Below are positions 44,630 through 56,219 of a DNA stretch of 64,000 nt, piece after piece (the stretch's first letter is position 1; the number at the start of each line of letters is the position of its first letter). The notes below the pieces were generated by a model. The model searched no databases. It was not told the origin of the DNA and was given only the letters and a program-made list of their open reading frames with translations. The stretch covers positions 310,001 through 374,000 of the forward strand of contig ML978155.1 in NCBI GenBank assembly GCA_010015745.1, read 5' to 3'. This stretch comes from Setomelanomma holmii. Its lineage: Eukaryota; Ascomycota; Dothideomycetes; Pleosporales; Phaeosphaeriaceae. The translations under genes were made by a program, and so were the position numbers.

Positions 44630-46651
44630 GGGTCTGTATCACTACTATCTTAGTTTACAAGGCACGATTGACACAACCGTCGAATGTGGGCGACCCTTTG
44701 CACATCGCATCGAGCCCTGAAGACCAACGGTCACTTACTCCTTCAATGTCGCTAACGATCAAATGCTCCGAGCCTTCGGCATCCTACAGCCCATCCCGCA
44801 TCCAGGTTTCCATTCCGATCTAACCGGTTGGTTCGGTCCCTTTCTCCACGGTGTTCGACGTCAACGGCTTTCCTATCTCCCATGGCTTCATGGCTTCATG
44901 CCTTCTGCGATTGCAATATGGAGGACGTTGAAGCAGTGTTTCGACCTTCCCGATTGGGACTACGGCTCCGGCCACACTGAACATACGTTCACTATCAGGT
45001 TTCAACCACCACCACACTCAACAGAAGCAAATTATATGTTCAGGAGCCTGTCTGCACAGCACACAAGCCACACGCAGGCAGAGACCGCATCAAGCGGCCA
45101 GCTACCCCTCCCCTCCATCACCATATCCCGTCCTTCTCGAACGTTATCGAAGCACGGCCCCTTACAGACCTGCCGCAGATGCCGCTTATCCCTGCCCAAC
45201 CGACCCTAACCGAGCTATCCTGCTAATCTTCTAACCACCTTCCATTGCATATCCCACATCCTGCCCAGCCTGATTCGCCAAGTCTCCACTCGCTTTCGCA
45301 ACTTCTAGCTGTCAACCAAACCCCACATGCACGCTGCATGTTCGAGCGCTATCGATTAAGCTATCGGTGCGTCTGCAGGTATGTGATTGTGCCTGGTGTC
45401 ATGCGTCTGATGTGCAGCAGGCCGGCAAATGCTGGAAGCGATGGTGTCAAACGCTCTCTTCATCTGGAAAGTTCCGGGAATGAATGCATTGCATTGGAGT
45501 ACGGGATGGTTTGGTAGGCGAAGAAGATCACGTCGGATCAGGCACTATCAGATCATACCACGGCACGAGGATATGTGTGCCCAGTGTAATCGTCGTTGAA
45601 GCTTAAGGACTGCTGCAGCATACTATCCATCATGCGTATCCACACAGCTAAGTAGCCGACCTAGCTTAGCTCCTACAGCTCAAACTAACGAGTCCACCAA
45701 TCATGATGATGCACATCAGTAGCGTTCTGTCGCATTGTCCAAGAATATCGCTCCCCAATGACCTAATTCCAGACCTGTCAATCAGCGATCCCCAGCCCAT
45801 CAACACATCTGCTTATGCACAGCTCTGTAAGCGGTTAAGCGGCACTCCTCTACACGCTAGCGCATCGAATGTTCGAAGACCAAAAGTTGCATCGGAGCTC
45901 TACCTCAATGTGCGCAAGGCTGTGCAGATATGTAGCCGCGGGAAGTGTGCAGGGATCGCGTTGCGAGAGTGATAGGGAGCAGGCAGATGGAAGTCAAAGG
46001 GGCATGGGTATGAAGTGAAGTGGCCTTTGCGCAGGGTGGGACGGAGAGACCAGGCACGGTGAATTGTAGAATACGAATGTGTAGTGATGGAGGCGGTGTG
46101 GCGTGCTGGTGGTGAGTTGTTAGTCGGCGGTTGCGGCGCGAAAGGGGATTTTCGAAGTGTTCGGCGCAATCGTTCGCTGGAGATCATTCTTTACGGGGCA
46201 CCGTTGATGGGTTACGAGAGCGCCTTGCCATTGTGAGGTCCTTAGAATTGTCGTTTCAGCGAAAAAGGCCGAGATAGCAATGTTGCAATATTGACAGCCA
46301 TCTTGTTCTCGATAGTTTGCAATAGTGATCTGTGCTCTTGTGTCTGTAGTGCCATGCTATGGTGGTAGTTCGAACGTTGCTTCATGATGCAAACGATGAA
46401 TCGCCAGGTTTCGCCATGAGCAACGTCGACTGTTCCCTTGAAGCCTGCAAGTGTGTTCGTCCAAGTCCGAGACTTTATGAGAAGGTTCTTTCGGTGTCAA
46501 ACGCTGTCAATAGACTCCGTACTCAAGAGCACTTCAGTGTCGCGAGCGGTGTCTCACACGAATAGCTGTAGTCACCATGAAAATCCCGCAAGAAATGTCT
46601 CAGCTAAGCTTTGATGTCTCATAATTTGACCAGCATACTGCCTATATCTTG
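44630..46651. other. Intergenic, no gene recognised
   Basis: About 2 kb. A 148-codon plus-strand frame at 44763-45209 exists but has no conserved motif and reads like low-complexity sequence. No RNA gene or repeat family is seen apart from a short triplicated CATGGCTT-like run near 44,880. Confidence 0.4.
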
Positions 46652-47617
46652 ATGGCGATATCTCTCAAACCGTCTCTCACAACTCAGAATAACAGCTCTA
46701 ACAATACTGACATGTCTTCCCAGAAAGCAGCACCACGACCCCGCGCCAGGTACATAGATACCCTGGAAGTTCTGCTTAGAAACACAAGGAAACGCAATGA
46801 TGGTCTCGAAGTCATGATTGCACACCTCAAGACCGACAGTGAGTGGGAAGCAGACGCCGAGTTAGAGAAATGTCGTGCTGTTATCGCTGACCTTGAGAAA
46901 CACACCAGAATCCTCAAATACACTGCAGATCATCTTCTGGGTCGACTCATGAGCTTGGAGCTCGCTATCCCAAGAATTCCACTCGCTTCTTCCGTGAACC
47001 ACTATACTGATACGTCTGGCATCACCGAGAGCTTCTCACCTCTTAGAACAACTACAGTAGCTGAGCTCGATAATCACAGCACACTTCCACATGTAGATTG
47101 GACTGATGACATAAATCAGCTTCAGTCCAAGGGCGATGATATTGTCAGCATTGGGGGAGCATCACCTAAAGATCTCAGCTCACAAGACGATCTCTTTATC
47201 ACAGCACATTTGACTGCATCAGCCACAACTAATTATCTCACACCTCGATTATGTGTCGCAGAGTCGCCTTACACATTCTTCGGCTTTGACGCTGTCACGT
47301 TGGACCCCTTACCCGAATCTCAGATATGCCCGGCTATACCTCATAAGGCCACTCAGGTTCTCGATTGTGTAGACACCCACGGGATCGCGCTCGGTAAATG
47401 CATCTATCAGTCGTCGCTTCGTCGACCAACATTGTGGTCGTTCGGTACATGCGACAAGTTGGCTTGTTCGGGTTGCTTTGTGAGCAGGAAAGTGTGCATG
47501 AGATGGTTGGGGGGTCAGAGCTATATCATCCTGCCGCTACTTACAGCGTTGAGGAAACCCAGTGCACAGATTGTGGACACTGAGTATTGGCTATGGGATG
47601 GAGTCGAAGTCAATTGA
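46652..47617 (+). CDS. Hypothetical protein with C-terminal Cys cluster
   Basis: Function unknown. ATG 46652 opens a 321-codon single-exon frame. The N-terminal region contains a coiled-coil-like segment (LEVLLRNTRKRNDGLEVMIA and EADAELEKCRAVIADLEKHT). The middle is Ser/Thr-rich and probably disordered. The C-terminus has CDKLACSGCFVSRKVCMRW, a C-x4-C-x2-C-x6-C set that could bind zinc, followed by a small beta-like segment ending WLWDGVEVN. Similar Cys-rich C-termini occur in orphan proteins of plant-associated Dothideomycetes, as I recall them; this does not give a function. Flanking DNA is gene-poor on both sides. Confidence 0.55.
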   Translation: MAISLKPSLTTQNNSSNNTDMSSQKAAPRPRARYIDTLEVLLRNTRKRNDGLEVMIAHLKTDSEWEADAELEKCRAVIADLEKHTRILKYTADHLLGRLMSLELAIPRIPLASSVNHYTDTSGITESFSPLRTTTVAELDNHSTLPHVDWTDDINQLQSKGDDIVSIGGASPKDLSSQDDLFITAHLTASATTNYLTPRLCVAESPYTFFGFDAVTLDPLPESQICPAIPHKATQVLDCVDTHGIALGKCIYQSSLRRPTLWSFGTCDKLACSGCFVSRKVCMRWLGGQSYIILPLLTALRKPSAQIVDTEYWLWDGVEVN

Positions 47618-50198
47618 TTGAGATCGATGTCGTGGCGGGTAATCTGGAGTTCGTTCGGAAGGCGTCGGACAGCTTGCTCAACCAACAATGCCGACCCATG
47701 CTCAATTCAACACCTCATGCACCCAGAGTCATGTAACACAGATCTCCTAACCAGACGAATAATTCCTTCTCCTCGCATCGTTATCGTGCTCCTCTTGCGC
47801 GCTTCATCGACTCGTTCTTCTACGTCACCATTGTCCCACTTTCTTGACCAATCATATGCCTTCGGCACTTCAATTCCACACACTTTCCGACCTTACTGCT
47901 TTCTGCAGTCTCAGCCGACACCACCAAGGAGCCTCTTCTGCCTCTGCCGCCGCCAATGCAACACGATGTGACGACTTGAATTCCGCCATCAAGCCACCGA
48001 CGGCACGGCGGAGATGAAAGTTTCGCAGCATATCGCAAGGTTTTCTCAAAGTTTCAAAGCGTCCCGGCTCCGCAAAAGCCACGGGCTCTACCTGACACAC
48101 GGAAATCTGGAGTCTTACGTACAAGAAACATTTCCCCAGATGTTCACATGTGCGAAGGACAAGGGTGAGACCCTTCACCTGCGGCTCATACTTACATCTG
48201 AATCCGGACGCAATCCCGGCCAAGAACGCCTACAGGTGACATGGCAACGGTACCTTGTGCGCGCAAAGGGACCACGCGAGATCAACAGTACCGCTCGAAA
48301 AAGCAACAGGTACAACGCACCCTGCGCCGTTGATCACATTGCCCACCACGCACCTTGGAGGTATACTTAGCGGATTAAGCTCTAAGAAGAGACTCTCGTT
48401 GCCCGGTTTCATTGGTACCATTCACCTGGACCACAATCCCGGATTGTCCGTAGGCGCTTGGTCCTCTACGCTGCTATCCAACGAGCAAGTTCCGAGGAAG
48501 CTGCACGCGCGGAGATTGGACGGACAGTTCTAAACGATACGATTCATGCCGTGCGGACAGAGGGAAAAAGGCAGGCGAAGCGGTCGGTTGTGCGCATAGC
48601 ATGCAACAGTCCTGAATGATACGGCAAGCGAAGTTTTATGTTTCGAAGTCGACATCTCGCTTGTCAGACCTCGAATTGAACAAGTGTGGAGCGTGGGGTA
48701 AAAGGAGCTACGACGTTCGTTCCGCCTCCCGTTCCGCACCTGAATCTTGAGGTGACTTTCATCGCAGAGCCGTTGCAGGCGCAAGACGTTGCCGCGCCTG
48801 AATCTTGAGTTCAGTTTGATCGAAGAGCCGTTGCAGGCACACGCCTGCTCGGGTACGTACATAATGCTGCCCACAGCCACGGCGCCGTTCTGGTGAACCC
48901 TTCTGATGCCCTTATGAACGGATCTGCCCCTTTCGCACATGCGACAGGCCAGAAACACACTTGCGCAACCAAACAGCCGTCTTTAAGCCAAATTAGCCAA
49001 ACTTTCTTTTCGTCCATGATCCTCCGTACCTGGCAGCAATCATTGTAGATCCCCGCAGTCTTGGTCAGCCGGAGGGCGCCGCCAAATTCTGCTGCGTCCT
49101 GCTGCAAATCTGCACACCAAGCCGCCGAACACGAGACAGCGACGCCTACCGTACCCGTACTCGCCGTTCACAAGAAGCAAGACATTTTGCGCCAGCTGCC
49201 AGCTTTTTCGCGAAGGTTTGAGGATCGTTAGCCAAGGCGCACCGTCCGCTTTCTGCGCGCCTCTCACGGACAAGTCGTGAGGCTCACAGAGCACCTGCTC
49301 AGCACGGCGTGACCGAAGGGGCCTCTGGCGACCCCGCGTCAGCACCTTATTTCCGCTGCGCCAACCACAGCTGCCAACGTGCTGCAGTGATACGCTTGCC
49401 TGCTGAGTGGTCCGCCTGGTTATCGTTCCTTGAAGCTGGGCGCCTGTTCCTGCTCAGAGTCGCGTGTTTGCTATCTTTGCTGCATGGGATCAGCAGGAGA
49501 CATCAGCCGGGTGGAGTGTTAGCTGTATCGCTCGGGCTGACTGAACGGATCTCGCGGATGTCCTGCTAGCGACGACTGTGGCTACAGATGCGGGCGCATC
49601 TCCGTGTTCAGAAGGCTGCGATAGTCATGTTGCGCAGTGGGTGGACATGTGAACGTGGGCTTCTTTATCTATGTAGGGCGAACAGCGCAGCACTGAATCC
49701 TGGCACGGACAAGGCAATTGATGAAGCTGACCTCTACCGGTGAGCTGGCGGACGTGTTTGTGCGACCATACCGTATTGCTGGTAGGTAGCATATGCCGGC
49801 CTCGTATATGCATGTGCTCCCAACACTGTATCGAAGATGATGTCGTCTCGTGGGATGCATGATGTCGTGAAAGCAGGATTATTGAAGCTGTTGGATGTCG
49901 CAATCACGCACAGAGAACGCGTTGAAGGAGGTGTTATGAACATTGCAAGGTTGCGCGCTTGTTTTGCTACATGTAATTCGTAAGAAGAGACCCGCCAGTA
50001 CCGAGCTGGCTAACGATGCGCATAATAGAGCGCGATATACAAACAAACCCACGAGGATATCAACAAAACCCGTTCCCGCAGCCAATACAATAATGCCAAC
50101 TCGCTCTGCGCACCATTCAATCATGAAAAATCATTATCCCATTACCGTAAAACCATCATATGCTAGAGCCCGCCAGACGTGCGTATATATGCACAGCA
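47618..50198. other. Intergenic, 2.6 kb without a recognised gene
   Basis: Open frames up to about 140 codons occur on both strands, but none shows family motifs. It contains an imperfect 58-bp-period direct repeat at 48736-48838. Confidence 0.45.
48736..48838. repeat. Imperfect direct repeat, two 45-bp units, period 58
   Basis: Units 48736-48780 and 48794-48838 share CTGAATCTTGAG near the start and AGAGCCGTTGCAGGC at the end, with seven or so mismatches between. It looks like one tandem duplication. Confidence 0.85.
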
Positions 50199-52805
50199 TT
50201 AGATCACAATGTACTCCCCATCAACACGGTTCATTGCTTTTCTCCACCTAAACGCCTGTTGCAATGAACCAAAGGGCCCCAGGCGGTGCATTTGCGCGTC
50301 GCCGTCACCGCCGTTAGCGACCCACTCGTCATCTTCGCGCCATACTCGTTCGAGGACTTCTAGGCCGCTGAGGTTGTTGAAGAAGCCGCTCTCACGTTGA
50401 ATCTCCACGCAACGCTGTCGCACGACGGCGCGGTGTTCGGGATCCACGCACTCTGTGCCCACGATGAAGAGGGGCCAAAGGAGAAATTTGTTGACGCAGC
50501 TCGTGATACCAATCTGGGAAATGTGGTAGAGACCTTGCGCGACGAGGTTCTGGAAGTTCGAGGCGCCAGCCGGAAGAGTTGGGTGCGCCAGGCGCTCGAT
50601 GTAGAGCAGCGCTGCATATCGGAAACTCTCGCTGATATGAAGTAATGCAGCTTGTGCTGGCGACATTGCCAGCATTGATGACGTTGCGTCGCACGAGCCA
50701 GCTGGGATCTCGTTGGGTGCGCTCGGGAATTCCCAGTCCTGGAGTCGAATGCGAAGGTCGTTCCACTCTGTCCAGAAGGCCGAACGCGGGTCTTCGCGAG
50801 CTGGCGGTGAGAACGGATTTGGCTGTTCATAGATGGGTGTGCCCCAGCCGTTACCGTCCATATTGTCGAAGTTGAAGGAGTAGAAGTCGTTCGCCTTCTT
50901 CGGTCGTGGCGACGACGTTGGTGTGTCATCGTCACTTTCGCGTACAGGGCGGTTCTGACTCAACAGATTGAGTCTTCCGAGCCTTGCGATCAATTTGAAG
51001 AGGCGTCCTTCACAGCCGGAATGGTGTTCCATCGCGCCCAAGTTGTTCGAGAAGTTCGACATGTCCAGCGAGTCTCCTCGAACCTCAATCTCTCGATCAT
51101 TAACCGCAGCCGTCATGACATCAAACCACGTAAAGAAGGTCTCAATCCAACCGACGAAGTCGGATTGTACACTCCTATCTCGCAAGCTCAAGAGTTTCTG
51201 GACTCCTGCTAATTGCGTCTTGAACTTCGTGAAACCTGAATCGCAAACGTGAAAGAGACATAACATGAGAAGGGTTGCAAGTACAGAGTCGTCCTGCGAA
51301 CCACTGTAATCGACCAGCTTCTTGTTGAGCAGCACGATTGAAGTTGTCTTGTAGTGTTTCTCTTCGATGGTAGCTTGACCATGCATTTCGCGAAGCTCCC
51401 GAGCTGTCATCTCAGAGTAGGCGTGGTCTGGGATCAAGCGATAGTCTTGTGGAAGACTGAGTCGGCGTCCTTCGATACCGCCGCGCATGCGCATATTGTT
51501 GGTCGCCAAGGCCGCGATAGCGTTTTGCAGCTCCTCGTTCCTCATCGCCAAGTGTACGATGTGCATCCGGTACGGATTCGCGGGGCTGTCAAAAGCCACC
51601 AGTACCGGGCATATAAATTTGTCGTAGTAATCCAGAAGGTATAGCATCCGCGGGGAAAGGGGCGAAGCGGTTGCAAGACTCTGAGGAATAGAAGTGGTGA
51701 GCGCGAGTACGTCTAGAGACAGGGGGCCAGAGCCATAAGAGAACGTACCCTCCGTGGGGAGAAAGGAGAAGCCTGGCTGAAATCCATTGAAACTTGAGCT
51801 CATCTCTCCCTCGACAAAAATATCTGAAAATGCTGGTGGACCCATGGTCTGCGGGGCGGAGCTGACCTCGACGTAGTCTTGGATGCTCTGATCGGAGCTC
51901 ACGCTCGAACTCATGTCGTCGGCCATTGGTAATGAGCGCGGCGCCTCGTTGAGGAAGAAGCTATCCAAGGAGCCGAATGGTGCTTGATCGTGGGAGGTAA
52001 CTGAAGAATACCGCGGCATTGAAGGATCCGCGAAGGGGAATTCATCAACTGGAGTATGTGGGTACTCGCTTGGTGAAGGAAAGTCGCTGTCGCTATAGGT
52101 ACCAAGAGATGCCGACGAAGCTGAGAGCCCATTCTCTTCGTAAGACACGTGAAGCGAAGTCTGTAGCCTTTGCAAAGGACCTCTTTGCGCAATGGGTCGA
52201 CCCATCTTGGCATGTGGATGCAGAAATTCGAAGTGCTCTCCGTGTTGCGTCATTGGAAACCCCATCGGTGTTGAAGGAGATGGGATGGGAATGGGGCTAG
52301 TAGCGCTGAAGTACTGGTACTCTTGTGGAGCAGAGTACATGCTAGGGCTGGTTGGACTCGTAGGAGAATGAATACCGAAGTCAATGCTTCCACGGGTGCT
52401 GAAGTTACCCGAATGTTGTTGTGTCGTTTGAGTGGAAGTAGTGCTAGCAGAAGCTGTGGAATTGTTGCGAGTCTGCGTCTTTGGCTCTTGCACCGTAGCT
52501 GTTGGTGGTGATTTCGCGACTGGCAAAGACATGCCTCGTAGCTTTCCACGACTTGCAACACCCACTCCCCAGGTCAAGGTCGTGCGGTAGCCAGTACATT
52601 CTTTGCCGATTTCAACGCATTGTCCACAGTATGGACGGCGACGATCACACTTTATTGAGCGTTTCTTGCATGCAAAGCAGTCCTCGGTGGCTCCAGTCGC
52701 AGGCGCTCTTCTTCTCCGTTTCCTGGGTGCGGCAGCGGCATTGTTGGTGGTGGCTTCCACTTTCTGAGGCTCGGCGGCCTGGGTGGCGGTTGGGGAGACA
52801 GCCAT
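50199..52805 (-). CDS. Zn2Cys6 fungal transcription factor
   Basis: A nuclear regulator; target genes unknown. ATG 52805 starts an intron-free frame of 868 residues. The binuclear zinc cluster is near residues 40-70: CFACKKRSIKC, then CGQC and the last Cys in GKECTGYRT, with the canonical C-x2-C-x6-C-x6-C-x2-C-x6-C spacing. The adjoining TLTWGVGVASRGKLRG is a conserved linker of one fungal subgroup. A Ser/Gln/Pro-rich activation-like region follows. The C-terminal half is a helical fungal_trans_2-type domain (LDYYDKFICPVLVAFDSPAN, IAALATNNMRMRG, DSVLATLLMLCLFHVCDSGF, WIETFFTWFDVMTAAVNDRE, YAALLYIERLAHP, PLFIVGTECVD). An acidic patch DDDTPTSSPRPKK sits within it. No metabolic cluster adjoins it, so a pathway-specific role cannot be read from context. 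Confidence 0.9.
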   Translation of the reverse strand: MAVSPTATQAAEPQKVEATTNNAAAAPRKRRRRAPATGATEDCFACKKRSIKCDRRRPYCGQCVEIGKECTGYRTTLTWGVGVASRGKLRGMSLPVAKSPPTATVQEPKTQTRNNSTASASTTSTQTTQQHSGNFSTRGSIDFGIHSPTSPTSPSMYSAPQEYQYFSATSPIPIPSPSTPMGFPMTQHGEHFEFLHPHAKMGRPIAQRGPLQRLQTSLHVSYEENGLSASSASLGTYSDSDFPSPSEYPHTPVDEFPFADPSMPRYSSVTSHDQAPFGSLDSFFLNEAPRSLPMADDMSSSVSSDQSIQDYVEVSSAPQTMGPPAFSDIFVEGEMSSSFNGFQPGFSFLPTEGTFSYGSGPLSLDVLALTTSIPQSLATASPLSPRMLYLLDYYDKFICPVLVAFDSPANPYRMHIVHLAMRNEELQNAIAALATNNMRMRGGIEGRRLSLPQDYRLIPDHAYSEMTARELREMHGQATIEEKHYKTTSIVLLNKKLVDYSGSQDDSVLATLLMLCLFHVCDSGFTKFKTQLAGVQKLLSLRDRSVQSDFVGWIETFFTWFDVMTAAVNDREIEVRGDSLDMSNFSNNLGAMEHHSGCEGRLFKLIARLGRLNLLSQNRPVRESDDDTPTSSPRPKKANDFYSFNFDNMDGNGWGTPIYEQPNPFSPPAREDPRSAFWTEWNDLRIRLQDWEFPSAPNEIPAGSCDATSSMLAMSPAQAALLHISESFRYAALLYIERLAHPTLPAGASNFQNLVAQGLYHISQIGITSCVNKFLLWPLFIVGTECVDPEHRAVVRQRCVEIQRESGFFNNLSGLEVLERVWREDDEWVANGGDGDAQMHRLGPFGSLQQAFRWRKAMNRVDGEYIVI

Positions 52806-55800
52806 GATGGTTGGTATAGAAGATGAAGGTTATTGCAGAGAGTGACAATGTAGCATCTGCAAGATGTGGATCGTGTATAGTGTGTGTATAAACAGAATAG
52901 ACAGAACGACGAGGGGCAATACTCAATGGAGCATAGAAGGCGCGTCACGGTGGGTAAGTATTATTTCGACCACAGAGACCACGGGTAAGGAGCTTGGTCC
53001 CAGTCTGATAAGGTCAGGGCCCTAGTAGACAGGGTTTAGGAGTGCCAAGGGTTAGGATCCAAAATACCGCGGCATACTGGACGCTAGGATATTAACAGCG
53101 GAGGAGGTCATTCTTGAGATGTGCATGAAGGATGTGGCCTGCAGCGAGTAGGCCCTGTGCCCGCATGTTCAAGCAGCCGCTGCCAGGCCATGGTCTGTGT
53201 GGTCTGTGTGGTCTGTGGCAACCTCTGCCAGCACCCCACATACGGACGGCGTATTGCAGGTCCGAAAGGGTCATGGTCGGGTTACATCGTGGATTAGTCG
53301 TTGCACCCCGGTCAAGGCTTGGATGGTGGATGGCGACAGTGGTCGTTCTGCAAAACGGAGAAGGCTGGACGCCACCATTGCTCAACCAATCAGTACTTGG
53401 ACTACGCATGATCTACTACCGGCCACTAGCCTCGGAGGAGCCAAAGCCTCTAGCCATTGAGAGAGCTTGTCTCGAGCATTCCGGGGTGAAAGCGTTTAAG
53501 GGCTTGCTCGGCTGGCAAGCTTCTGCGGAGCCACCGCTGATAGCGTCAGGTCCAGCATAGGCAACGTGATTGTGCCGACGAATGACCAGCGTGCAGCACC
53601 ACGACGGAGCCGACCGAGTAGATCATTGTGCCGCTGCGAAGCTGCATCGAAGCTGTGTAGAAGATAGCAGCGCTTACCGTCCGCCATTTGGAGCTCGCAG
53701 CGAAAGCCGCCCGCTGTGAAGCATCCGCCAAGAGAAGCCCCCGGAAGAGTACGTAAGGTAAAAAAGACAGCCTGTCAAAAGGCAGCACCCCGCAAACTGC
53801 TGTCGTTGCGTAGGCTGGATCTGCCGCGATGCACACCACGATGCGTCTGTGATGCAATTTGCATCAAAGTGCACGCGACCGGGCAGCACATGGCAACGGG
53901 TGTCTGACGGCGGCCCAGGTGAGGATATTGCGATGACATCGAGGACTGCGTGGGAGGCGTGAATGATGCAAACATGCACGCAAGGCCTGGGATGCCCGTC
54001 CATGTTGGCAGTGCGCGCACTGTCTTTTGCCTGGTCCTGCGTGTGCTTGTCGCCTGCTCCGCAGCTGGCTTGGCAGTACCGCTCCGCTGGGAATGCTGAC
54101 TTGATAACAGTATGCGGGCCTGATGAGAACGCGATATGACCACGGCCATCTTTTGCCCCCACGCCTCTACATCGCCATGATGATCGATTAGCGACGGAGT
54201 GCGCGCAGCATCGCCATCGAACGAACGCTGTGTCTCGCGGTCGCCGTTGCGATCCTCTCCTGAAAATCTCCCAGGTCCCTCAAAAACGGTTTGCGCCCAG
54301 CTTGTGTAGTTCGACGATCGCAGACAGCTCATCCAATGATGGACGCCAGCCCCCTTGGCTCTACTGTCGCTCGCGAGAAGTAGCTGACTTCCAAATTCCG
54401 TTGGGCAGCCAGTAAATTATCAGACTTGTCTGGCGCATGCTCATGCCATACCAGAAACACTGCTATGCGCCGTAAGACTCGATCTCGACAACTCTGCTCC
54501 CAAAATGCGCACTTCACCGTTCGTTGTGGCACTAGACCGCTTGAAGGGTTGTGCACGTGAGAGCCATGTCAGACACGCATCGGCAACAAGTACATCTTCG
54601 GCACCGTGTGCAACTCACCACTCAGCGATTTGTCTCAAGTAACAAGCTCTCCAAGGTCTGTCAGCAGATGCCTACTAGACAGGGCGCCTGTTCAAACGCT
54701 GCTACCAGCCGTCTGTACCTAGAGATCGAGCTCCTCACCAGACACGCCGGCATGCGTTTGCACGTGGGATAGCTGTGAAAGTCTGGGGATACGATGCGTC
54801 CCCTCATCCTTTGGTGTTGTTGTTCAGCCTTGCAATTGTTCGCCGTGAAAAGTGCTTGCTCCGAAGGAAGTGCGAACAGTGGCTCTGCTAGTCTAGGCGT
54901 CGCATCTGAGACGAGCTTAACCTTCTGAGCGCCGCAAGCGGATGTCTGCAAAATGCCCAGGCGCGAATTGATAGGGAGCGTAGGCGGTTTGCCCAACACT
55001 GCCCATGACGACCGGACGCCGTTCCCTGACAACTACTTTGAAACATGATAAGGCTTGAAGATCTAATCATCTCATGAGCTATGTCGCCATTCTAGACAAC
55101 ACAGATCGCATGCCGGATCCGCGCGCTAGGAGGTAAATGTTTGTTAGCGAGCGGGCATAGAACGCCCGTACGAGCAGCCAAATTTCGCCGAAGCATTCTT
55201 CCGGTACGAAATTGAAACACTTGATCTCGCTTCGCAGAGACTGTTATGTTTTCTAGGAAAACCTTGCTTTGAGAATTGTTGAATTCTCGAAGAGCTGCCG
55301 AGGCACATGGAGTGAAACGCATGGGTCCGCGGCTACATTGGGACATTCAACGTGTGAGATACTGGCAACGGCAGTATCGGCAGAATTGCACGAGCCTCGG
55401 CGTCGGTGACAGTTATCGCGCTGAAGCTCTATTTCAATGCCCGAAAGGGACCCTAAATGAGCTACGCAGCACCGTCGCTGCTGCTTTTCATTAGCGTCGA
55501 GGTCCAAAGCGGTTGCTGAACACGCGCGCAACTCGCGGAACCAGTTTGCCTGGTGGTTCCTTCGAAGCGACAGAACAGAAAAAGCGGTCAAGGCTGCACT
55601 TCCGGGGACATATCCGACACGTGAAAGGCCCATTGGATGTGAAGCGCTGCGCCCGTGCCATTTCGGGCTTCTAACCAACAGTGATCTAGTTGCACAGAAC
55701 TGAAATCGGACCTCACTGCAGCGTTATGCTGTAGCTGTGTAGTTTGTTTTGTTGTTTCAAGTCGCTTGAATAGTGACTTGAGATATGCGATCAATGCAAG

Positions 55801-56219
55801 AGGCGACGATGGTGTGCTGAGGCACTTTCGCACTCTCCGTTCCTGAGGCCTCCACGACGTTGTCGCATTGCGGAATGATCACGGTAGCGAAGCCTATTCT
55901 TTCTCGATGCCGGTAGAAGCGAGAGACACGACTGCTAATCAGGGATTAGCTGAAGTCGGAGGGGGTCTCGGCCTGGTTTCGTCGGATTTAGAGCATGCAC
56001 TGGTCACCATGAGCTGCTGACTAGATGGCGAGAGGACTGGATGGATGTTGTGGTGTGAGATGGTGGTGTTGGCGTCCAAGCTCAAGCCGCCTCGGTGAAC
56101 GCCGTCATCCCCGCAATTTCAAGAAGTTCCCCACACATCAACACCAGCAACAACGCTGCACAGCCGATTCGCGTGTGATTTCTCTTGACCCGGTATATAA
56201 CTCTAGTTGAAGGATTAAA
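52806..56219. other. Intergenic, 3.4 kb without a recognised gene
   Basis: The largest gene-free stretch in the right half. It holds the promoter of the Zn2Cys6 gene and that of HMG-CoA lyase. Open frames up to 185 codons occur on the minus strand near 53.7-54.3 kb but look like chance frames. One small tandem repeat lies at 53191-53217. Confidence 0.45.
53191..53217. repeat. Three copies of a 9-mer
   Basis: TGGTCTGTG repeated three times in tandem without mismatch. It is about 390 bp upstream of the Zn2Cys6 start codon (minus strand). Confidence 0.9.

Noticed and set aside
44763..45209. 148-codon plus-strand frame after UVE1
   Set aside because: His/Pro/Ser-rich low-complexity reading without a recognised domain; likely chance.
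53674..54332. Minus-strand open frames up to 185 codons in the 53-55 kb gap
   Set aside because: No conserved motif, no splice structure, overlapping frames of similar length on both strands.
56193..56200. TATATAA-like box just upstream of HMG-CoA lyase
   Set aside because: It is only about 25 bp from the start codon, too close to act as a TATA box for a transcript that includes the ATG with a leader.
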